DNA of 64,000 nucleotides from CAZAPO01 sp044841755 (GCA_044841755.1 JAXOFM010000003.1:62001-126000); one strand, 5' to 3'; shown: positions 9,485 to 18,955, counted from the stretch's first letter. A program made the numbers and translations. The notes: generated by a model not told the origin, from the letters alone.

Positions 9485-10564
9485 ATGAGATACTTAACTA
9501 TTCTATTTTGCTGTTCGTTTTCGTTATCGATCTTTGCTCAAGATCTAACTTTTGAGGAGTATAATCCAACTTCAACATTGGTAGTTCCTGGAAAAATAAT
9601 TAAGAAGGCGAAGTTTCCTTTTATTGATGTTCATGGGCATCAGTATAGAATGCCAGCACAAGATTTAACTCCTGTAATTGCAGCTATGGATTCATTGAAC
9701 ATGGCCATTATGGTGAATTTAAGTGGTCGTTCTGGGGAGCAGTTACAACAATCAGTAAGTAATATCGCAACAAATTTCCCTAACCGATTTGTGGTTTTTG
9801 CTAACATTAACTTTGAAGGAGCAGGAGCAGAGGGCTGGATAGAGAAAACAGTTGCTCAGTTTGAGCAAGATGTTAAGAATGGAGCCAGAGGTTTAAAAGT
9901 TTATAAGAGTTTAGGTTTAAGAAATAAGGATGCTCAAGGAAATAGACTAGCAATTGATGATCCTCGATTAGACCCAATTTGGGCTAAGTGCGGAGAGTTA
10001 GGTGTTCCAGTTTTAATTCACGCTGCTGACCCAAAATCTTTCTGGGATGAGTTTGATGGAGATAATGAACGTTGGTTAGAACTTAAAACACACCCAAGGC
10101 GTAAGCGTGATGCTAATAATCCAGCTCCTTGGGAGCAAATCATAGGTGAGCAGCATAATATGTTCAAGAAACATCCTAACACTATTTTTATCAATGCACA
10201 TATGGGATGGTTTGCTAACGATCTTGGTAAGTTAGGTGAACTTCTCGATGAAATGCCAAATATGAATGTTGGCATAGGTGCTATAATTGCTGAGTTGGGA
10301 AGACAACCAAGATTTGCAAAAGCATTTTTTATTAAATATCAAGATAGGATTCATTTTGGTAAGGACAGCTGGAAACCAGAAGAATTCCCAACCTATTTTA
10401 GAGTGCTTGAAAGTAACGACGAGTATTTTCCGTATCACAAAAAGTATCACGCTTTTTGGCCAATGTATGGATTAGATCTTCCTGACGAAGTATTAAAGAA
10501 AGTCTATTATAAGAACACATTACGCGTGGTTCCAGGACTGGATCGATCTAAGTTCCCTGATTAG
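9485..10564 (+). CDS. Exported amidohydrolase-2 family metal-dependent hydrolase
   Basis: A 359-residue protein with a signal peptide (MRYLTILFCCSFSLSIFAQ, cleavage after about 19). The mature part is a TIM-barrel amidohydrolase: FPFIDVHGHQYRMP supplies the first metal-binding His pair (DVHGH, about 48-52), VPVLIHAADP a later His, NTIFINAHMGWF the next, and HFGKDSW the final Asp-bearing strand. The family hydrolyses or decarboxylates small carboxylic substrates; this one should work in the periplasm, substrate unknown. It has its own promoter at 9379-9409. Its last 17 bases overlap the 3' end of the convergent PrsW-like gene. Confidence 0.85.
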   Translation: MRYLTILFCCSFSLSIFAQDLTFEEYNPTSTLVVPGKIIKKAKFPFIDVHGHQYRMPAQDLTPVIAAMDSLNMAIMVNLSGRSGEQLQQSVSNIATNFPNRFVVFANINFEGAGAEGWIEKTVAQFEQDVKNGARGLKVYKSLGLRNKDAQGNRLAIDDPRLDPIWAKCGELGVPVLIHAADPKSFWDEFDGDNERWLELKTHPRRKRDANNPAPWEQIIGEQHNMFKKHPNTIFINAHMGWFANDLGKLGELLDEMPNMNVGIGAIIAELGRQPRFAKAFFIKYQDRIHFGKDSWKPEEFPTYFRVLESNDEYFPYHKKYHAFWPMYGLDLPDEVLKKVYYKNTLRVVPGLDRSKFPD

Positions 10565-11243
10565 ATTTATTCTTGAAATACGATCGGTTTTGATGCGCTC
10601 TAATAGCGACTTTTGATAGGACTATTCCAACAATTAGAGATATAAAGGCGCCTATAGATATTCCAGGTATAAAGTTTATAAACAGGAAGAAATCGTAAGC
10701 TCCATGAAAAAGAATAGCAAGAAATAAACCTGTTAGATTGTATCTCAACTTTTTATAAGGAGCAAATTTTGCTTTTCCCATATAATAACCCATCATAACC
10801 GCAAAAACAGCATGGGCAGGTATAGCAGTAACTGCCCTAATAACAGCAACATTCATTCCTCCTTCAAGCACATAGAACAAGTTCTCTACTGCTGCAAAAC
10901 CCATAGACACCATCACAGCATAGATGATACCATCAAAAGGTTCATTGAAGTCTTTTTTAGGTTGTGCATAATAACGAACCATAATGTACTTGCTGAACTC
11001 TTCTACAAGTGCAACCACAAAGAATGCTTTTACAAATTGCTGCCAAATACTATGATCGTCTGGTAATGGAAGAAAAATATCAAAAACAATATACAGGATT
11101 GTAGTTACTATGATGCTTAAAACGGCTCCTAACAAAAAACTAACAAGTAAAACACGCTTTGATTCCTTTTCGTACTTATCTTTAATATAAATGTAGATAA
11201 TGATGATTAGTACAGGAGTTGCTGCTGCAATTAAAAGGTTCAT
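10548..11243 (-). CDS. PrsW family intramembrane metalloprotease
   Basis: A 231-residue polytopic membrane protein with the three PrsW motifs: EEFSKY (about 81-86), ENLFYVLEGG (about 120-129) and two later histidine segments, AIPAHAVFAVMMGYYMGKA and LFHGAYDF. These form the predicted intramembrane zinc site. In Bacillus PrsW makes the site-1 cut of the anti-sigma factor RsiW; whether this one cleaves an anti-sigma factor is unknown. Its ATG overlaps the stop of the upstream Nudix gene by 4 bases (ATGA), so the two form a coupled pair. The 3' end overlaps the convergent amidohydrolase gene by 17 bases. Confidence 0.88.
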   Translation of the reverse strand: MNLLIAAATPVLIIIIYIYIKDKYEKESKRVLLVSFLLGAVLSIIVTTILYIVFDIFLPLPDDHSIWQQFVKAFFVVALVEEFSKYIMVRYYAQPKKDFNEPFDGIIYAVMVSMGFAAVENLFYVLEGGMNVAVIRAVTAIPAHAVFAVMMGYYMGKAKFAPYKKLRYNLTGLFLAILFHGAYDFFLFINFIPGISIGAFISLIVGIVLSKVAIRAHQNRSYFKNKSNQGT

Positions 11244-11788
11244 AGTATTTGATTTACTTGATCAATAATAAATTCATAATAGGTATAATCAGCAGGTACT
11301 AATTTAAAATCTTCATTTCTGTTCTCTGAGTAGAATTTAAGTTTATCCAATGATATTAACTCAATTCCCTCAACTTCTTCTTCCTGAATCGTTAAGTTTT
11401 CAATTTCTGTTTTCAGTTCACATAAAAACACATGCTGAAACTCGCAATCTTTTATTCCATTTGGGTGAATATTTATATTCTTTCTAATGTCAACTTGTAT
11501 TAATTCTTCAGTAGAAATAGTTATACCAATTTCTTCACCAACCTCTCGTAAAGCAGCATCTAAAATGGTTTCACCTGCCATTACGTGTCCAGCAACTGAA
11601 ACGTCCCAAAAACTTGGAAATGTTTCTTTATGCGCTCCTCGTTGTTGTAGTAATATGTTTCCGTTGGTGGTGAACATCCAAACATGAACAGTAGGGTGGA
11701 ACCAACCATTCAAATGGGCTTCATCTTTTAAAACAGACTTACCAGAGGGTTTACCATCTTCATTCCATATGTCAATGTATTCTTTCAT
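11240..11788 (-). CDS. Nudix hydrolase (IPP isomerase-like subgroup)
   Basis: A 182-residue Nudix protein from the ATG giving MKEYIDIWNEDGKPSG; an upstream ATG at 11809 would add seven residues and overlaps the divergent acylase leader. The Nudix box GHVMAGETILDAALREVGEEIG (about 80-101) matches Gx5Ex7REUxEExGU. The N terminus resembles the isopentenyl-diphosphate isomerase-like hydrolases often annotated YfcD, which cleave nucleoside or other diphosphates. The stop overlaps the PrsW-like gene start by 4 bases. Confidence 0.88.
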   Translation of the reverse strand: MKEYIDIWNEDGKPSGKSVLKDEAHLNGWFHPTVHVWMFTTNGNILLQQRGAHKETFPSFWDVSVAGHVMAGETILDAALREVGEEIGITISTEELIQVDIRKNINIHPNGIKDCEFQHVFLCELKTEIENLTIQEEEVEGIELISLDKLKFYSENRNEDFKLVPADYTYYEFIIDQVNQIL

Positions 11789-11888
11789 AGTGAAATCTAA
11801 GCAAATCAAATATAGGTTTAAAAAAAATCATGCTAAAGAAAAGATTGATGATTGTAAATGTTATTTTAGTGCAAATTTCCAATTTATT

Positions 11889-14273
11889 ATGCGTGCATTG
11901 AAAAAGATTCTTTTAGGGATACTACTATTAATTGTTTTATTGGCTGTTCTCGGATTTGTTTATACGAGAACATTGAAACCACAATATTCTGGCTCTTTGG
12001 AGCTTAAAAATCTTAATACTGAAGTACATGCTTATTTGGATGAGTATGGAATTCCGCATATTTATGCTGAAAATGAAGCTGATGCCTTTACCACTTTAGG
12101 TTATTTGCATGCTCAGGACAGATTATGGCAAATGGAATTGGTTAGACGTATTGCTCCAGGTAGATTGTCTGAAATACTAGGAAAAGATTTACTTAAAACA
12201 GATAAGTTCTTTGTGACCCTTGGTATTGATGAAGCTTCAGAGAAAGCTGTTGCTGCACTTGATATGAACAGTGAAGTTTATAAGCTTACCATGGCTTATA
12301 TAAATGGAGTAAATCAATTTATAGAGGAAGGATATACACCAATAGAATACACCTTGCTGGGAATTGAGAAAGAGCCTTATTCTCTTAAAGATGTTTACAA
12401 TGTGTTTGGATATATGGCATTTAGCTTTGCACAAGCCCAAAAAACTGATCCAGTTTTAACGGCAATTCAAGATAAATTGGGTGCAGATTTTTTAAAAGAT
12501 TTAGATGTAGTACCTAATGCTAACGGAACTTTAATTTACAATAGTAATCCGCATATTGAAAACATTGAAACGCTTTCAACAGATATTGCTCAAATAATGA
12601 ATACCCTTCCAGTTCCTGCTTTTATTGGAAGTAATAGTTGGGTTGCTTCACCAAAAAAGACGTCTACAGGAGCAGTACTTTTTGCTAATGACCCTCATAT
12701 TGGATATGCACAACCATCTGTTTGGTACGAGGCACATGTGAGTACTCCAAATTATAAAATGTATGGTTATCATTTAGCTGGAGTTCCTTTTCCAGTGTTA
12801 GGGCATAATAGAGATTTGGCTTACGGAATGACCATGTTTGAAAATGATGATATTGATTTCTTCAAGGAAACAAATCACGAAACTGATAAGACAAAATATA
12901 AAACACCTACTGGATACGAAGATTATAAAGTAGTTTCTAAAACTATTAAAGTAAAAGATGAAGAAGATGTCATTCTAGAAGTAAGATCTTCTAGACATGG
13001 ACCAATTATGAATGGAATCCAAGATGAGATTTCTGGCAATGATCCAATTGCATTATCATGGATTTATACGCAACATAAAATCGAAGTATTAGAAGCAATT
13101 TATAAGCTTTCACATGCTGATGGAATTGATACTGCTCGTGAAGCTGCATCAATGATTCATGCACCTGGATTAAATGTAATGTATGGAGATGCAAAAGGAA
13201 ATGTAGCTTGGTGGGCGGCAGGAAAATTGTATAAATATCAAGATCATGTAAACCCAAAATTTGTGTTAGATGGAGCCAGTGGAGAAGATGATGTGGTTGA
13301 GTTTTTAGATTTTGAACAGAACCCAATGGCAGAAAATCCTGAATGGGAATATGTATATTCAGCAAATAATCAACCAGATTCTATTGCAGGAATCATGTAT
13401 CCAGGTTATTATTTACCAGAGGACAGAGCTAAGCGTATTGTAGAATTATTGGAACCAAAGAACGATTGGGATAAAGAGAGTTTTGCAGAAATGATCGTAG
13501 ATGATATTTCAGCGGTTGCTCCAGATATTGCTCAACAGATATCACAAGGTATTGATGTTAATTCATTATCTGATTTTCAGAAGGAAGCTTTAAAAGCCTT
13601 AACCAATTGGGAAGGCGAGAATGATATGCAAAGTATCGGTGCAACCATATATCATAGATTGCTTAATCGATACATTGAGAACACTTATAAAGATGACCTT
13701 GAAGATACTTTATATAGTCAATTACTGTTGACGCATTTGTTCAAGCGTTCTTTGGCTGTACAGATTGCAAATGATGACTCTGTTTGGTGGGATGATACCT
13801 CAACTGAGAACAAAGAGTCTAAAAAAGAGATTCTTACCAAATCATTTTTAGAAGCAGTTGATGCAATAGAAAATCAATTGGGAAGTGATATTTCAACTTG
13901 GACTTGGGATAAGGTGCATACACTTGAGCATCCTCATGCTTTGGGAGCAGTTGAAGCATTACGTTCTTATTTCAATGTTGGTCCGTTCCCAGTGGGTGGT
14001 ACCGAAGAGGTAATTGACAATAAAGCTTTCGATTTTAATGATAATGGATTGTATCCAGTAAAAGCTGGACCTTCAACAAGACGTATTGTTGATTTTAGTG
14101 ATGTAGAAAATAGTATTAGTATTCTTCCTACTGGTCAATCTGGAAATCCGTTTAGTGATCATTATGATGATCAAGCAGAAATGTATAACAATGGAGAATT
14201 CAGAAAGATGATGATGAATAAAGAGGAGATTATTGAGAAGTCTAGATTGTTAAGTATTACTCCTAAGAATTAA
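11889..14273 (+). CDS. Penicillin acylase family protein (Ntn hydrolase)
   Basis: I chose the ATG at 11889, giving 794 residues starting MRALKKILLGILLL; the first possible start, 120 bases upstream, would put a charged extension before this membrane anchor. Residues 5-28 are a signal anchor or signal peptide. In PVPAFIGSNSWV the Ser at about 248 should become the new N terminus of the beta chain after self-cleavage and act as nucleophile. YSANNQPDS later supplies the family Asn. NDPHIGYAQPSVWYEAHV is also typical. Members hydrolyse amides such as beta-lactam side chains or N-acyl homoserine lactones in the periplasm; the substrate cannot be assigned. It ends in a bidirectional terminator. Confidence 0.9.
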   Translation: MRALKKILLGILLLIVLLAVLGFVYTRTLKPQYSGSLELKNLNTEVHAYLDEYGIPHIYAENEADAFTTLGYLHAQDRLWQMELVRRIAPGRLSEILGKDLLKTDKFFVTLGIDEASEKAVAALDMNSEVYKLTMAYINGVNQFIEEGYTPIEYTLLGIEKEPYSLKDVYNVFGYMAFSFAQAQKTDPVLTAIQDKLGADFLKDLDVVPNANGTLIYNSNPHIENIETLSTDIAQIMNTLPVPAFIGSNSWVASPKKTSTGAVLFANDPHIGYAQPSVWYEAHVSTPNYKMYGYHLAGVPFPVLGHNRDLAYGMTMFENDDIDFFKETNHETDKTKYKTPTGYEDYKVVSKTIKVKDEEDVILEVRSSRHGPIMNGIQDEISGNDPIALSWIYTQHKIEVLEAIYKLSHADGIDTAREAASMIHAPGLNVMYGDAKGNVAWWAAGKLYKYQDHVNPKFVLDGASGEDDVVEFLDFEQNPMAENPEWEYVYSANNQPDSIAGIMYPGYYLPEDRAKRIVELLEPKNDWDKESFAEMIVDDISAVAPDIAQQISQGIDVNSLSDFQKEALKALTNWEGENDMQSIGATIYHRLLNRYIENTYKDDLEDTLYSQLLLTHLFKRSLAVQIANDDSVWWDDTSTENKESKKEILTKSFLEAVDAIENQLGSDISTWTWDKVHTLEHPHALGAVEALRSYFNVGPFPVGGTEEVIDNKAFDFNDNGLYPVKAGPSTRRIVDFSDVENSISILPTGQSGNPFSDHYDDQAEMYNNGEFRKMMMNKEEIIEKSRLLSITPKN

Positions 14274-14276
14274 AAA

Positions 14277-14299
14277 AAGGTTGGCAATTTGCCAACCTT
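14277..14299. terminator. Bidirectional intrinsic terminator
   Basis: A 10-bp stem (14277-14286 with 14290-14299), AAGGTTGGCA paired to TGCCAACCTT with a 3-base loop, lies between the converging acylase and M42 peptidase genes. It is flanked by an A run on the left and a T-rich stretch on the right, so it can stop transcription from either side. Confidence 0.8.
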
Positions 14300-14321
14300 A
14301 TCTTATTATGAGCTAATGTGT

Positions 14322-15410
14322 TTAATCGAAATAACTAAATGTATCTCCAGCCTTGATGCTTAGTAGGGTTTCATAGATTAATCTAATCACATTTTCAACA
14401 TCATCACGATGCACCATTTCAACAGTAGTATGCATGTAACGCAATGGTAAAGAGATCAATGCAGAGGCAACACCACCATTGCTATAAGCAAAAGCATCAG
14501 TGTCTGTTCCAGTTGCTCTGGATAAAGCAGATCGCTGAAAAGGAATCTTTTTAGCTTCCGCAGTTTCTGTTATGAGGTCACGTAATTTTTGTTGAACAGC
14601 AGGAGCATAAGCTACTACTGGACCTTCACCCAATTCTAAATGACCTTCCTTTTTCTTGTTGATCATTGGCGTTGTGGTATCGTGAGTTACATCGGTAACA
14701 ATAGCAACATTAGGTTTTATGGTATGTGTGATCATTTCAGCACCTCGTAAACCAATTTCCTCCTGAACAGAATTGGTAATGTATAAACCAAAAGGTAGTT
14801 CCTTTTTATTTTCATGTAACAAGCGAGCAACTTCAGCGATCATGAATCCACCCATTCTATTATCTAAGGCACGACACACAAAATTGTCCTTATTTAGAAT
14901 ATGGAATTCATCTGGATAGGTTATTACACAACCAACATGAATACCTAGTTTCTCAACTTCCTCTTTCTTTTTGCACCCAACATCTATAAATATATTATCA
15001 GGTTTTGGTGGTTCTTCCTTTGTGCGCAATCTTGTATGTATAGCTGGCCAACCAAAAACACCTTTTACAATACCATTTTTAGTGTGGATATTCACTACTT
15101 TACTTGGCGCTATTTGATGATCGCTTCCTCCATTTCTTATCACATAAATCAATCCGTTATCCGAAATATAGTTTACATACCAAGAGATTTCATCTGCATG
15201 TCCTTCAATGACTACCTTGTATTTGGCTTCTGGGTTTATAACACCTACAGCAGTTCCGTAAGTATCTGTTATAAACTCATCAACATATGGTTTTAGGTAG
15301 TCCATCCATAGCTTTTGACCATCCCATTCATAACCAGTTGGAGCTGCATTATTAAGGTATTTTTCTAAAAAGCCCATCGACTTTTTATTAAGTACTTTCT
15401 TTTTTGTCAT
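14322..15410 (-). CDS. M42 family metallopeptidase (glutamyl aminopeptidase/endoglucanase M-like)
   Basis: A 362-residue cytosolic dinuclear-metal aminopeptidase. Metal ligands and catalytic residues are visible in order: VIEGHADEIS (His and Asp), VCRALDNRMGG (bridging Asp), NSVQEEIGLRGAE (catalytic and metal Glu), VTDVTHDTT (Asp) and MHTTVEMVHRDD (His). M42 enzymes form tetrahedral dodecamers that trim peptides. A 14-bp perfect palindrome, CTAAAATATTTTAG, sits at 15412-15425, immediately upstream of the ATG. The gene is divergent from the DUF4294 gene. Confidence 0.92.
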   Translation of the reverse strand: MTKKKVLNKKSMGFLEKYLNNAAPTGYEWDGQKLWMDYLKPYVDEFITDTYGTAVGVINPEAKYKVVIEGHADEISWYVNYISDNGLIYVIRNGGSDHQIAPSKVVNIHTKNGIVKGVFGWPAIHTRLRTKEEPPKPDNIFIDVGCKKKEEVEKLGIHVGCVITYPDEFHILNKDNFVCRALDNRMGGFMIAEVARLLHENKKELPFGLYITNSVQEEIGLRGAEMITHTIKPNVAIVTDVTHDTTTPMINKKKEGHLELGEGPVVAYAPAVQQKLRDLITETAEAKKIPFQRSALSRATGTDTDAFAYSNGGVASALISLPLRYMHTTVEMVHRDDVENVIRLIYETLLSIKAGDTFSYFD

Positions 15411-15477
15411 CCTAAAATATTTTAGTCTAAAATAACAATATTAATAACATTTTAAGGTTTTAGCGTATGTAAAATAT

Positions 15478-15485
15478 TAACTTTG
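15478..15485 (+). promoter_or_regulatory. Promoter -7 element for the DUF4294 - hemolysin III operon
   Basis: TAACTTTG matches TAnnTTTG exactly and lies 48 bases upstream of the DUF4294 ATG. I see no clear TTG at the expected -33 distance, only T-rich sequence. Confidence 0.4.
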
Positions 15486-15532
15486 TAGTGTTAAATTTAC
15501 AGTATATTTTCTGTTAAGAATTTAACCTTGTT

Positions 15533-16228
15533 ATGTTAAAGAAATTCTACATATTATTCTTTTTGCCTTTGCTTGGTTTTGGTCAGGTTATGGAGACCGA
15601 AACAGATACTACAGAGGTAAAATACCTCATTATTAAAGGTGATTCTATTCCACGTCTTAGTATCGATCTAGATGAGGTGATGTTACTACACAAACTTAAG
15701 TTTGATAGTAAGGAAGAACGGAGACGTTATCTAATCTTAAAAAGAAAGACTATTAAAGTTTATCGATATGCTCATTTAGCTGCCATAAGATTAGACTCCA
15801 TGCATGCTCGATTGGAAAAGATCGAAAAAAAACGAGACAAGAAGAAATATACGAAGCGGATTCAAAAGTATATAGATGGTGAATTTTCGGATGAATTAAA
15901 GAAGCTTACCAGAACAGAAGGACAGATACTTATTAAGCTTATTCATCGTCAAACTGGAAATACTACGTTTGACCTCGTGAAAGAGCTTCGTAACGGTTGG
16001 CGAGCATTTTGGTATAATAATACAGCAAGCTTGTTTAAGTTGTCTCTAAAGGCTGAATATGACCCAATGAACAACAAAGAAGATTATTTGATTGAAGATA
16101 TTTTACAGCGTAATTTTCAGAGCGGTCGATTAAAAAGGCAAAAAGACAAACTTGGTTTAGATTTCTACGAACTCTCCGATAAATGGTTGAACAATACCAA
16201 AACAGCCTCTAATGAGCGTCCAGACTAG
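15533..16228 (+). CDS. DUF4294 family exported protein
   Basis: A 231-residue protein with a short signal peptide (MLKKFYILFFLPLLGFGQ, about 18 residues). The mature part contains LRFDSKEERRRYLILKRKT-like sequence and the KVYRYAHLAAIRLDSM segment typical of DUF4294, a Bacteroidota-only family of unknown function that is commonly found beside an M42 peptidase, as here. It is highly charged and helical. The last 17 bases overlap the start of the hemolysin III gene, so the two are translationally coupled. Confidence 0.82.
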   Translation: MLKKFYILFFLPLLGFGQVMETETDTTEVKYLIIKGDSIPRLSIDLDEVMLLHKLKFDSKEERRRYLILKRKTIKVYRYAHLAAIRLDSMHARLEKIEKKRDKKKYTKRIQKYIDGEFSDELKKLTRTEGQILIKLIHRQTGNTTFDLVKELRNGWRAFWYNNTASLFKLSLKAEYDPMNNKEDYLIEDILQRNFQSGRLKRQKDKLGLDFYELSDKWLNNTKTASNERPD

Positions 16229-16835
16229 GCTAGAGGAGCAGCTCAACACCATATCGCATGGTATTGGTGCTTTATTAGGAATTGCTGGTCTCGTTATTTT
16301 ACTAGTAAAGCAAGATAACACACCATGGAGTTTATTTAGCGTGTTGGCGTATGGTATTTCTATCATCATTCTTTTTACTGCTTCAACCTTGTATCATGCT
16401 GCAAGAACAGAAACACGCAAGCACTACTTTAGAATTGTTGATCATGTTAGTATCTATCTGCTTATTGCTGGTACCTATACTCCTGTTTTATTACTGTTGT
16501 TATCAGATAGTAAAGGTTGGGAGTTATTTTGGGCAGTTTGGGGAATAGCTGTTTTTGGCGTTATACTCAAACTTTTCTTTACAGGTCGTTTTGAGATATT
16601 CTCAACCTTACTCTATTTGGTAATGGGATGGCTGATTGTATTTGATTTCGATGCTTTGGTAAACAGCATGGAATCAGGTGGATTAATGCTTCTAATAGCT
16701 GGAGGACTCGCTTATACCGTAGGTATTGTTTTTTATGCCATTAGAAGAATACCCTATAATCATGTAATATGGCATGTATTTGTACTAGCTGGAGCTATTT
16801 GCCATTACTTGATGATCTTGCTGTTTGTAGTATAG
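16212..16835 (+). CDS. Hemolysin III family (PAQR-like) membrane protein
   Basis: A 207-residue, seven-helix membrane protein. The conserved family residues are present: EEQLNTISHGIGALLG at the start, ASTLYHAAR after helix 2, and VIWHVFVLAGAICHYL at the end, supplying the Ser/His/Asp-type zinc site of the PAQR/hemolysin III superfamily. The name comes from a Bacillus cereus pore-former; most chromosomal members probably act on membrane lipids or metal homeostasis rather than as toxins. The start is fixed by ATG GCC-like context inside the DUF4294 3' end. Only 12 bases separate its stop from the convergent sulfatase stop. Confidence 0.88.
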   Translation: MSVQTRLEEQLNTISHGIGALLGIAGLVILLVKQDNTPWSLFSVLAYGISIIILFTASTLYHAARTETRKHYFRIVDHVSIYLLIAGTYTPVLLLLLSDSKGWELFWAVWGIAVFGVILKLFFTGRFEIFSTLLYLVMGWLIVFDFDALVNSMESGGLMLLIAGGLAYTVGIVFYAIRRIPYNHVIWHVFVLAGAICHYLMILLFVV

Positions 16836-16847
16836 TTTGAACAGCTC

Positions 16848-18809
16848 CTACTTTGTCATAATTAACTCTAAAGGTTTATTATCTTTTTCAGGATAGACGG
16901 CGTTAGTTCTTTTCATTTCATCAGCTAATTCTTGCATCATTAATTGAAGCTGTACAGGGTTTTGGTCCGAAAGATTTGAAGTTTCGAAAGGATCTTCTTT
17001 TAAATTAAACAGCTCATAACTTGGTTTATCTTCTATTTGATAATGATATACAATTTTCCAGTCAGACTTCACTAAGCTTGTAAAGTAATTGGTACGATGA
17101 TTTCCGTGAGGGAAATGATTTAGGAATAATTCATTTCTAGTCTTGTTTTCATAACCTACAAACTGTGTATGAAGTTCGAAACCATCCGTTATATAATTTT
17201 TTGGTTGAGCTACATCAGCTACTTTACATAGTGTTGGGAAAATATCTAAAATAGTTCCCATTTGCTGCTGAACAGCATTAGTTGCTATTACTGTCTTTTG
17301 TTGATTAGTTGCATCTTCATTTGGAGAAACCCATGAAGCAATAAAAGGTACACGCATACCACCTTCCCAATGATTGCCTTTTTTTCCTTTTATTGGCAAA
17401 GAACTGCTGTAATCATTTTCAATAGGTAAAGGAGCATCAGAACCATTGTCACCAAGAAATAGAATTAATGTGTTTTCTCCAATATCAAGATCTTTTACAT
17501 GCTGTACAATATCTCCTAATGATTTGTCTATACCTTCTATTAAAGTAGCATAAGCCTGAACTTTTTCACTCTTCGTAGAATCTTTATAGTTTTCTGCAAA
17601 ACGTAAATCTGATTGGAAAGGACTATGTACTGCATAATGTGACATATACAGGAAAAAAGGACTTTCTTCTTCTACCACTTGAGAAATGGTTTCTTTTGCT
17701 TCTAAAGTTAAAGCTTCAGTTAAGAAAATATCTTGTCCATGATATTTTTCTAAGTCTGGAACAGCTCTAGATTTTTGGCCTTTTAGATGACCGAAACCAT
17801 CTAATCCATAATAACTTCCAGGATGACCAAAGGAATTTCCAGCAATATTAATATCAAACCCTAAGTTGAGAGGATCTTCTCCATCACTATTAAATGGACC
17901 AAAATGCGCCTTTCCTATATGAATTGTTTTGTAACCTTCTTGTTGTAAAAGACGAGGAAGGGTTATAGATTCTTTATTAAGCCCTTTCCAATTCCAGTTT
18001 GATGGACCAAAATCTGTTTTATTATTACTTTCTGAGTATATCCAATTGGTAGTTCTATGACGAGCTGAGTTCTGACCACTTAAAAGAGATGTGCGAGTTG
18101 GCGAACAAACAGAATGTGCGTAAAAATTTGTAAACCTAACACCTTGTACAGCTAGTTTTTCCATGTTAGGTGTTTTATAGAAATCATTTAGAGGGTATGC
18201 AACTATATCACCACTTTCATCGGTTAAAAAAGGAACAGAAGTATCCATTAAACCCATGTCATCTACCAGAAAGACAATAATATTTGGAGGATTTATATTC
18301 TCTTCTGAAGATTGGCACGATATTATACCGAACAATGATGTTATTATTATAATAAGGCATGTAATTGTACCTTTTTTTAAGATTAATGAAATCCAATACA
18401 TAATCAAGCTAAATATAGACCCAAACCCAATACCATAGCTCAAACGCCAAAACCACTTCATAGCTATTTGCCCTCCTTGAAATGTTTCTTTTTCTGAAAA
18501 AGAAAATGATAAATTACCAGCAAGAATATATGATATTGGCACCCACAGAATTGCTAAGATGAGTATTGTTTTAAGAAGCATTGCTATAATTCTAGTGACT
18601 TTGGTGGTTGGTTTTCTTAATTCTTTAACTCCCCAATATATACTTAATGGAAGCGAAATTATTCCAGCCCATGTTATAAAAGTTCCAAGAGGAATAGAAT
18701 TAGCATCATCCAACGCTATCATCAATAATGAAGAGCCCATAACTAAAAATATAATCGTAGATAAAGTCACGATTAAAGAACTAAAAAACCAAATTTTTCT
18801 TCTATTCAT
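16848..18809 (-). CDS. Sulfatase fused to an N-terminal multi-helix membrane domain
   Basis: I took the ATG giving MNRRKIWFFSS (653 residues); the longer reading uses a TTG inside a repeat. Residues 1-140 hold about four membrane helices. Then comes a second, internal lipoprotein-type signal: two lysines, a hydrophobic run and LFGIISC, with Cys at about 165. The sulfatase domain begins NIIVFLVDDMGLMDTS (metal Asp pair) and carries CSPTR, whose Cys is converted to formylglycine, then HIGKAHFG and GDNGSDAP. Expected role: periplasmic hydrolysis of sulfate esters, probably of algal polysaccharides. Either two genes have fused, or the sulfatase really starts at an internal ATG (18401). No sulfatase-maturing enzyme gene is in view. 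Confidence 0.85.
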   Translation of the reverse strand: MNRRKIWFFSSLIVTLSTIIFLVMGSSLLMIALDDANSIPLGTFITWAGIISLPLSIYWGVKELRKPTTKVTRIIAMLLKTILILAILWVPISYILAGNLSFSFSEKETFQGGQIAMKWFWRLSYGIGFGSIFSLIMYWISLILKKGTITCLIIIITSLFGIISCQSSEENINPPNIIVFLVDDMGLMDTSVPFLTDESGDIVAYPLNDFYKTPNMEKLAVQGVRFTNFYAHSVCSPTRTSLLSGQNSARHRTTNWIYSESNNKTDFGPSNWNWKGLNKESITLPRLLQQEGYKTIHIGKAHFGPFNSDGEDPLNLGFDINIAGNSFGHPGSYYGLDGFGHLKGQKSRAVPDLEKYHGQDIFLTEALTLEAKETISQVVEEESPFFLYMSHYAVHSPFQSDLRFAENYKDSTKSEKVQAYATLIEGIDKSLGDIVQHVKDLDIGENTLILFLGDNGSDAPLPIENDYSSSLPIKGKKGNHWEGGMRVPFIASWVSPNEDATNQQKTVIATNAVQQQMGTILDIFPTLCKVADVAQPKNYITDGFELHTQFVGYENKTRNELFLNHFPHGNHRTNYFTSLVKSDWKIVYHYQIEDKPSYELFNLKEDPFETSNLSDQNPVQLQLMMQELADEMKRTNAVYPEKDNKPLELIMTK

Positions 18810-18814
18810 TTTTG

Positions 18815-18955
18815 TAATTGTTGCCAACGGTTGGGCTATGGTTTCGTTGCGGAATCGACCGCAAGGACTATTCCACGAGAACCAAGCGATGAATTAAAGG
18901 TAGAAATTTTCATTGGAAAATTCCACCACAATGAATTATTGCCGTTGTTGTAATT
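18815..18955. repeat. Imperfect palindrome R1 of a cassette-like series
   Basis: About 140 bp with inverted ends: TAATTGTTGCCAACGG on the left and CCGTTGTTGTAATTA on the right. Inside, GTTGCGGAA... on the left mirrors TTCCACCACAATGAA on the right. It shares AATTCCACC(A/G)CAATGAA and CGTTGTTG with R2 (19446-19587), so the two are copies of one element. It lies between the sulfatase start and the MBOAT-like gene stop. Confidence 0.7.

Noticed and set aside
13006..13365. A 119-residue minus-strand ORF inside the penicillin acylase gene
   Set aside because: Leu/His-rich translation typical of an antisense shadow of an AT-rich coding gene; the plus-strand acylase has clear motifs throughout.
18807..18827. 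TTG start extending the sulfatase protein by six residues
   Set aside because: The extension is coded by the edge of repeat R1, and a good ATG follows at 18809.
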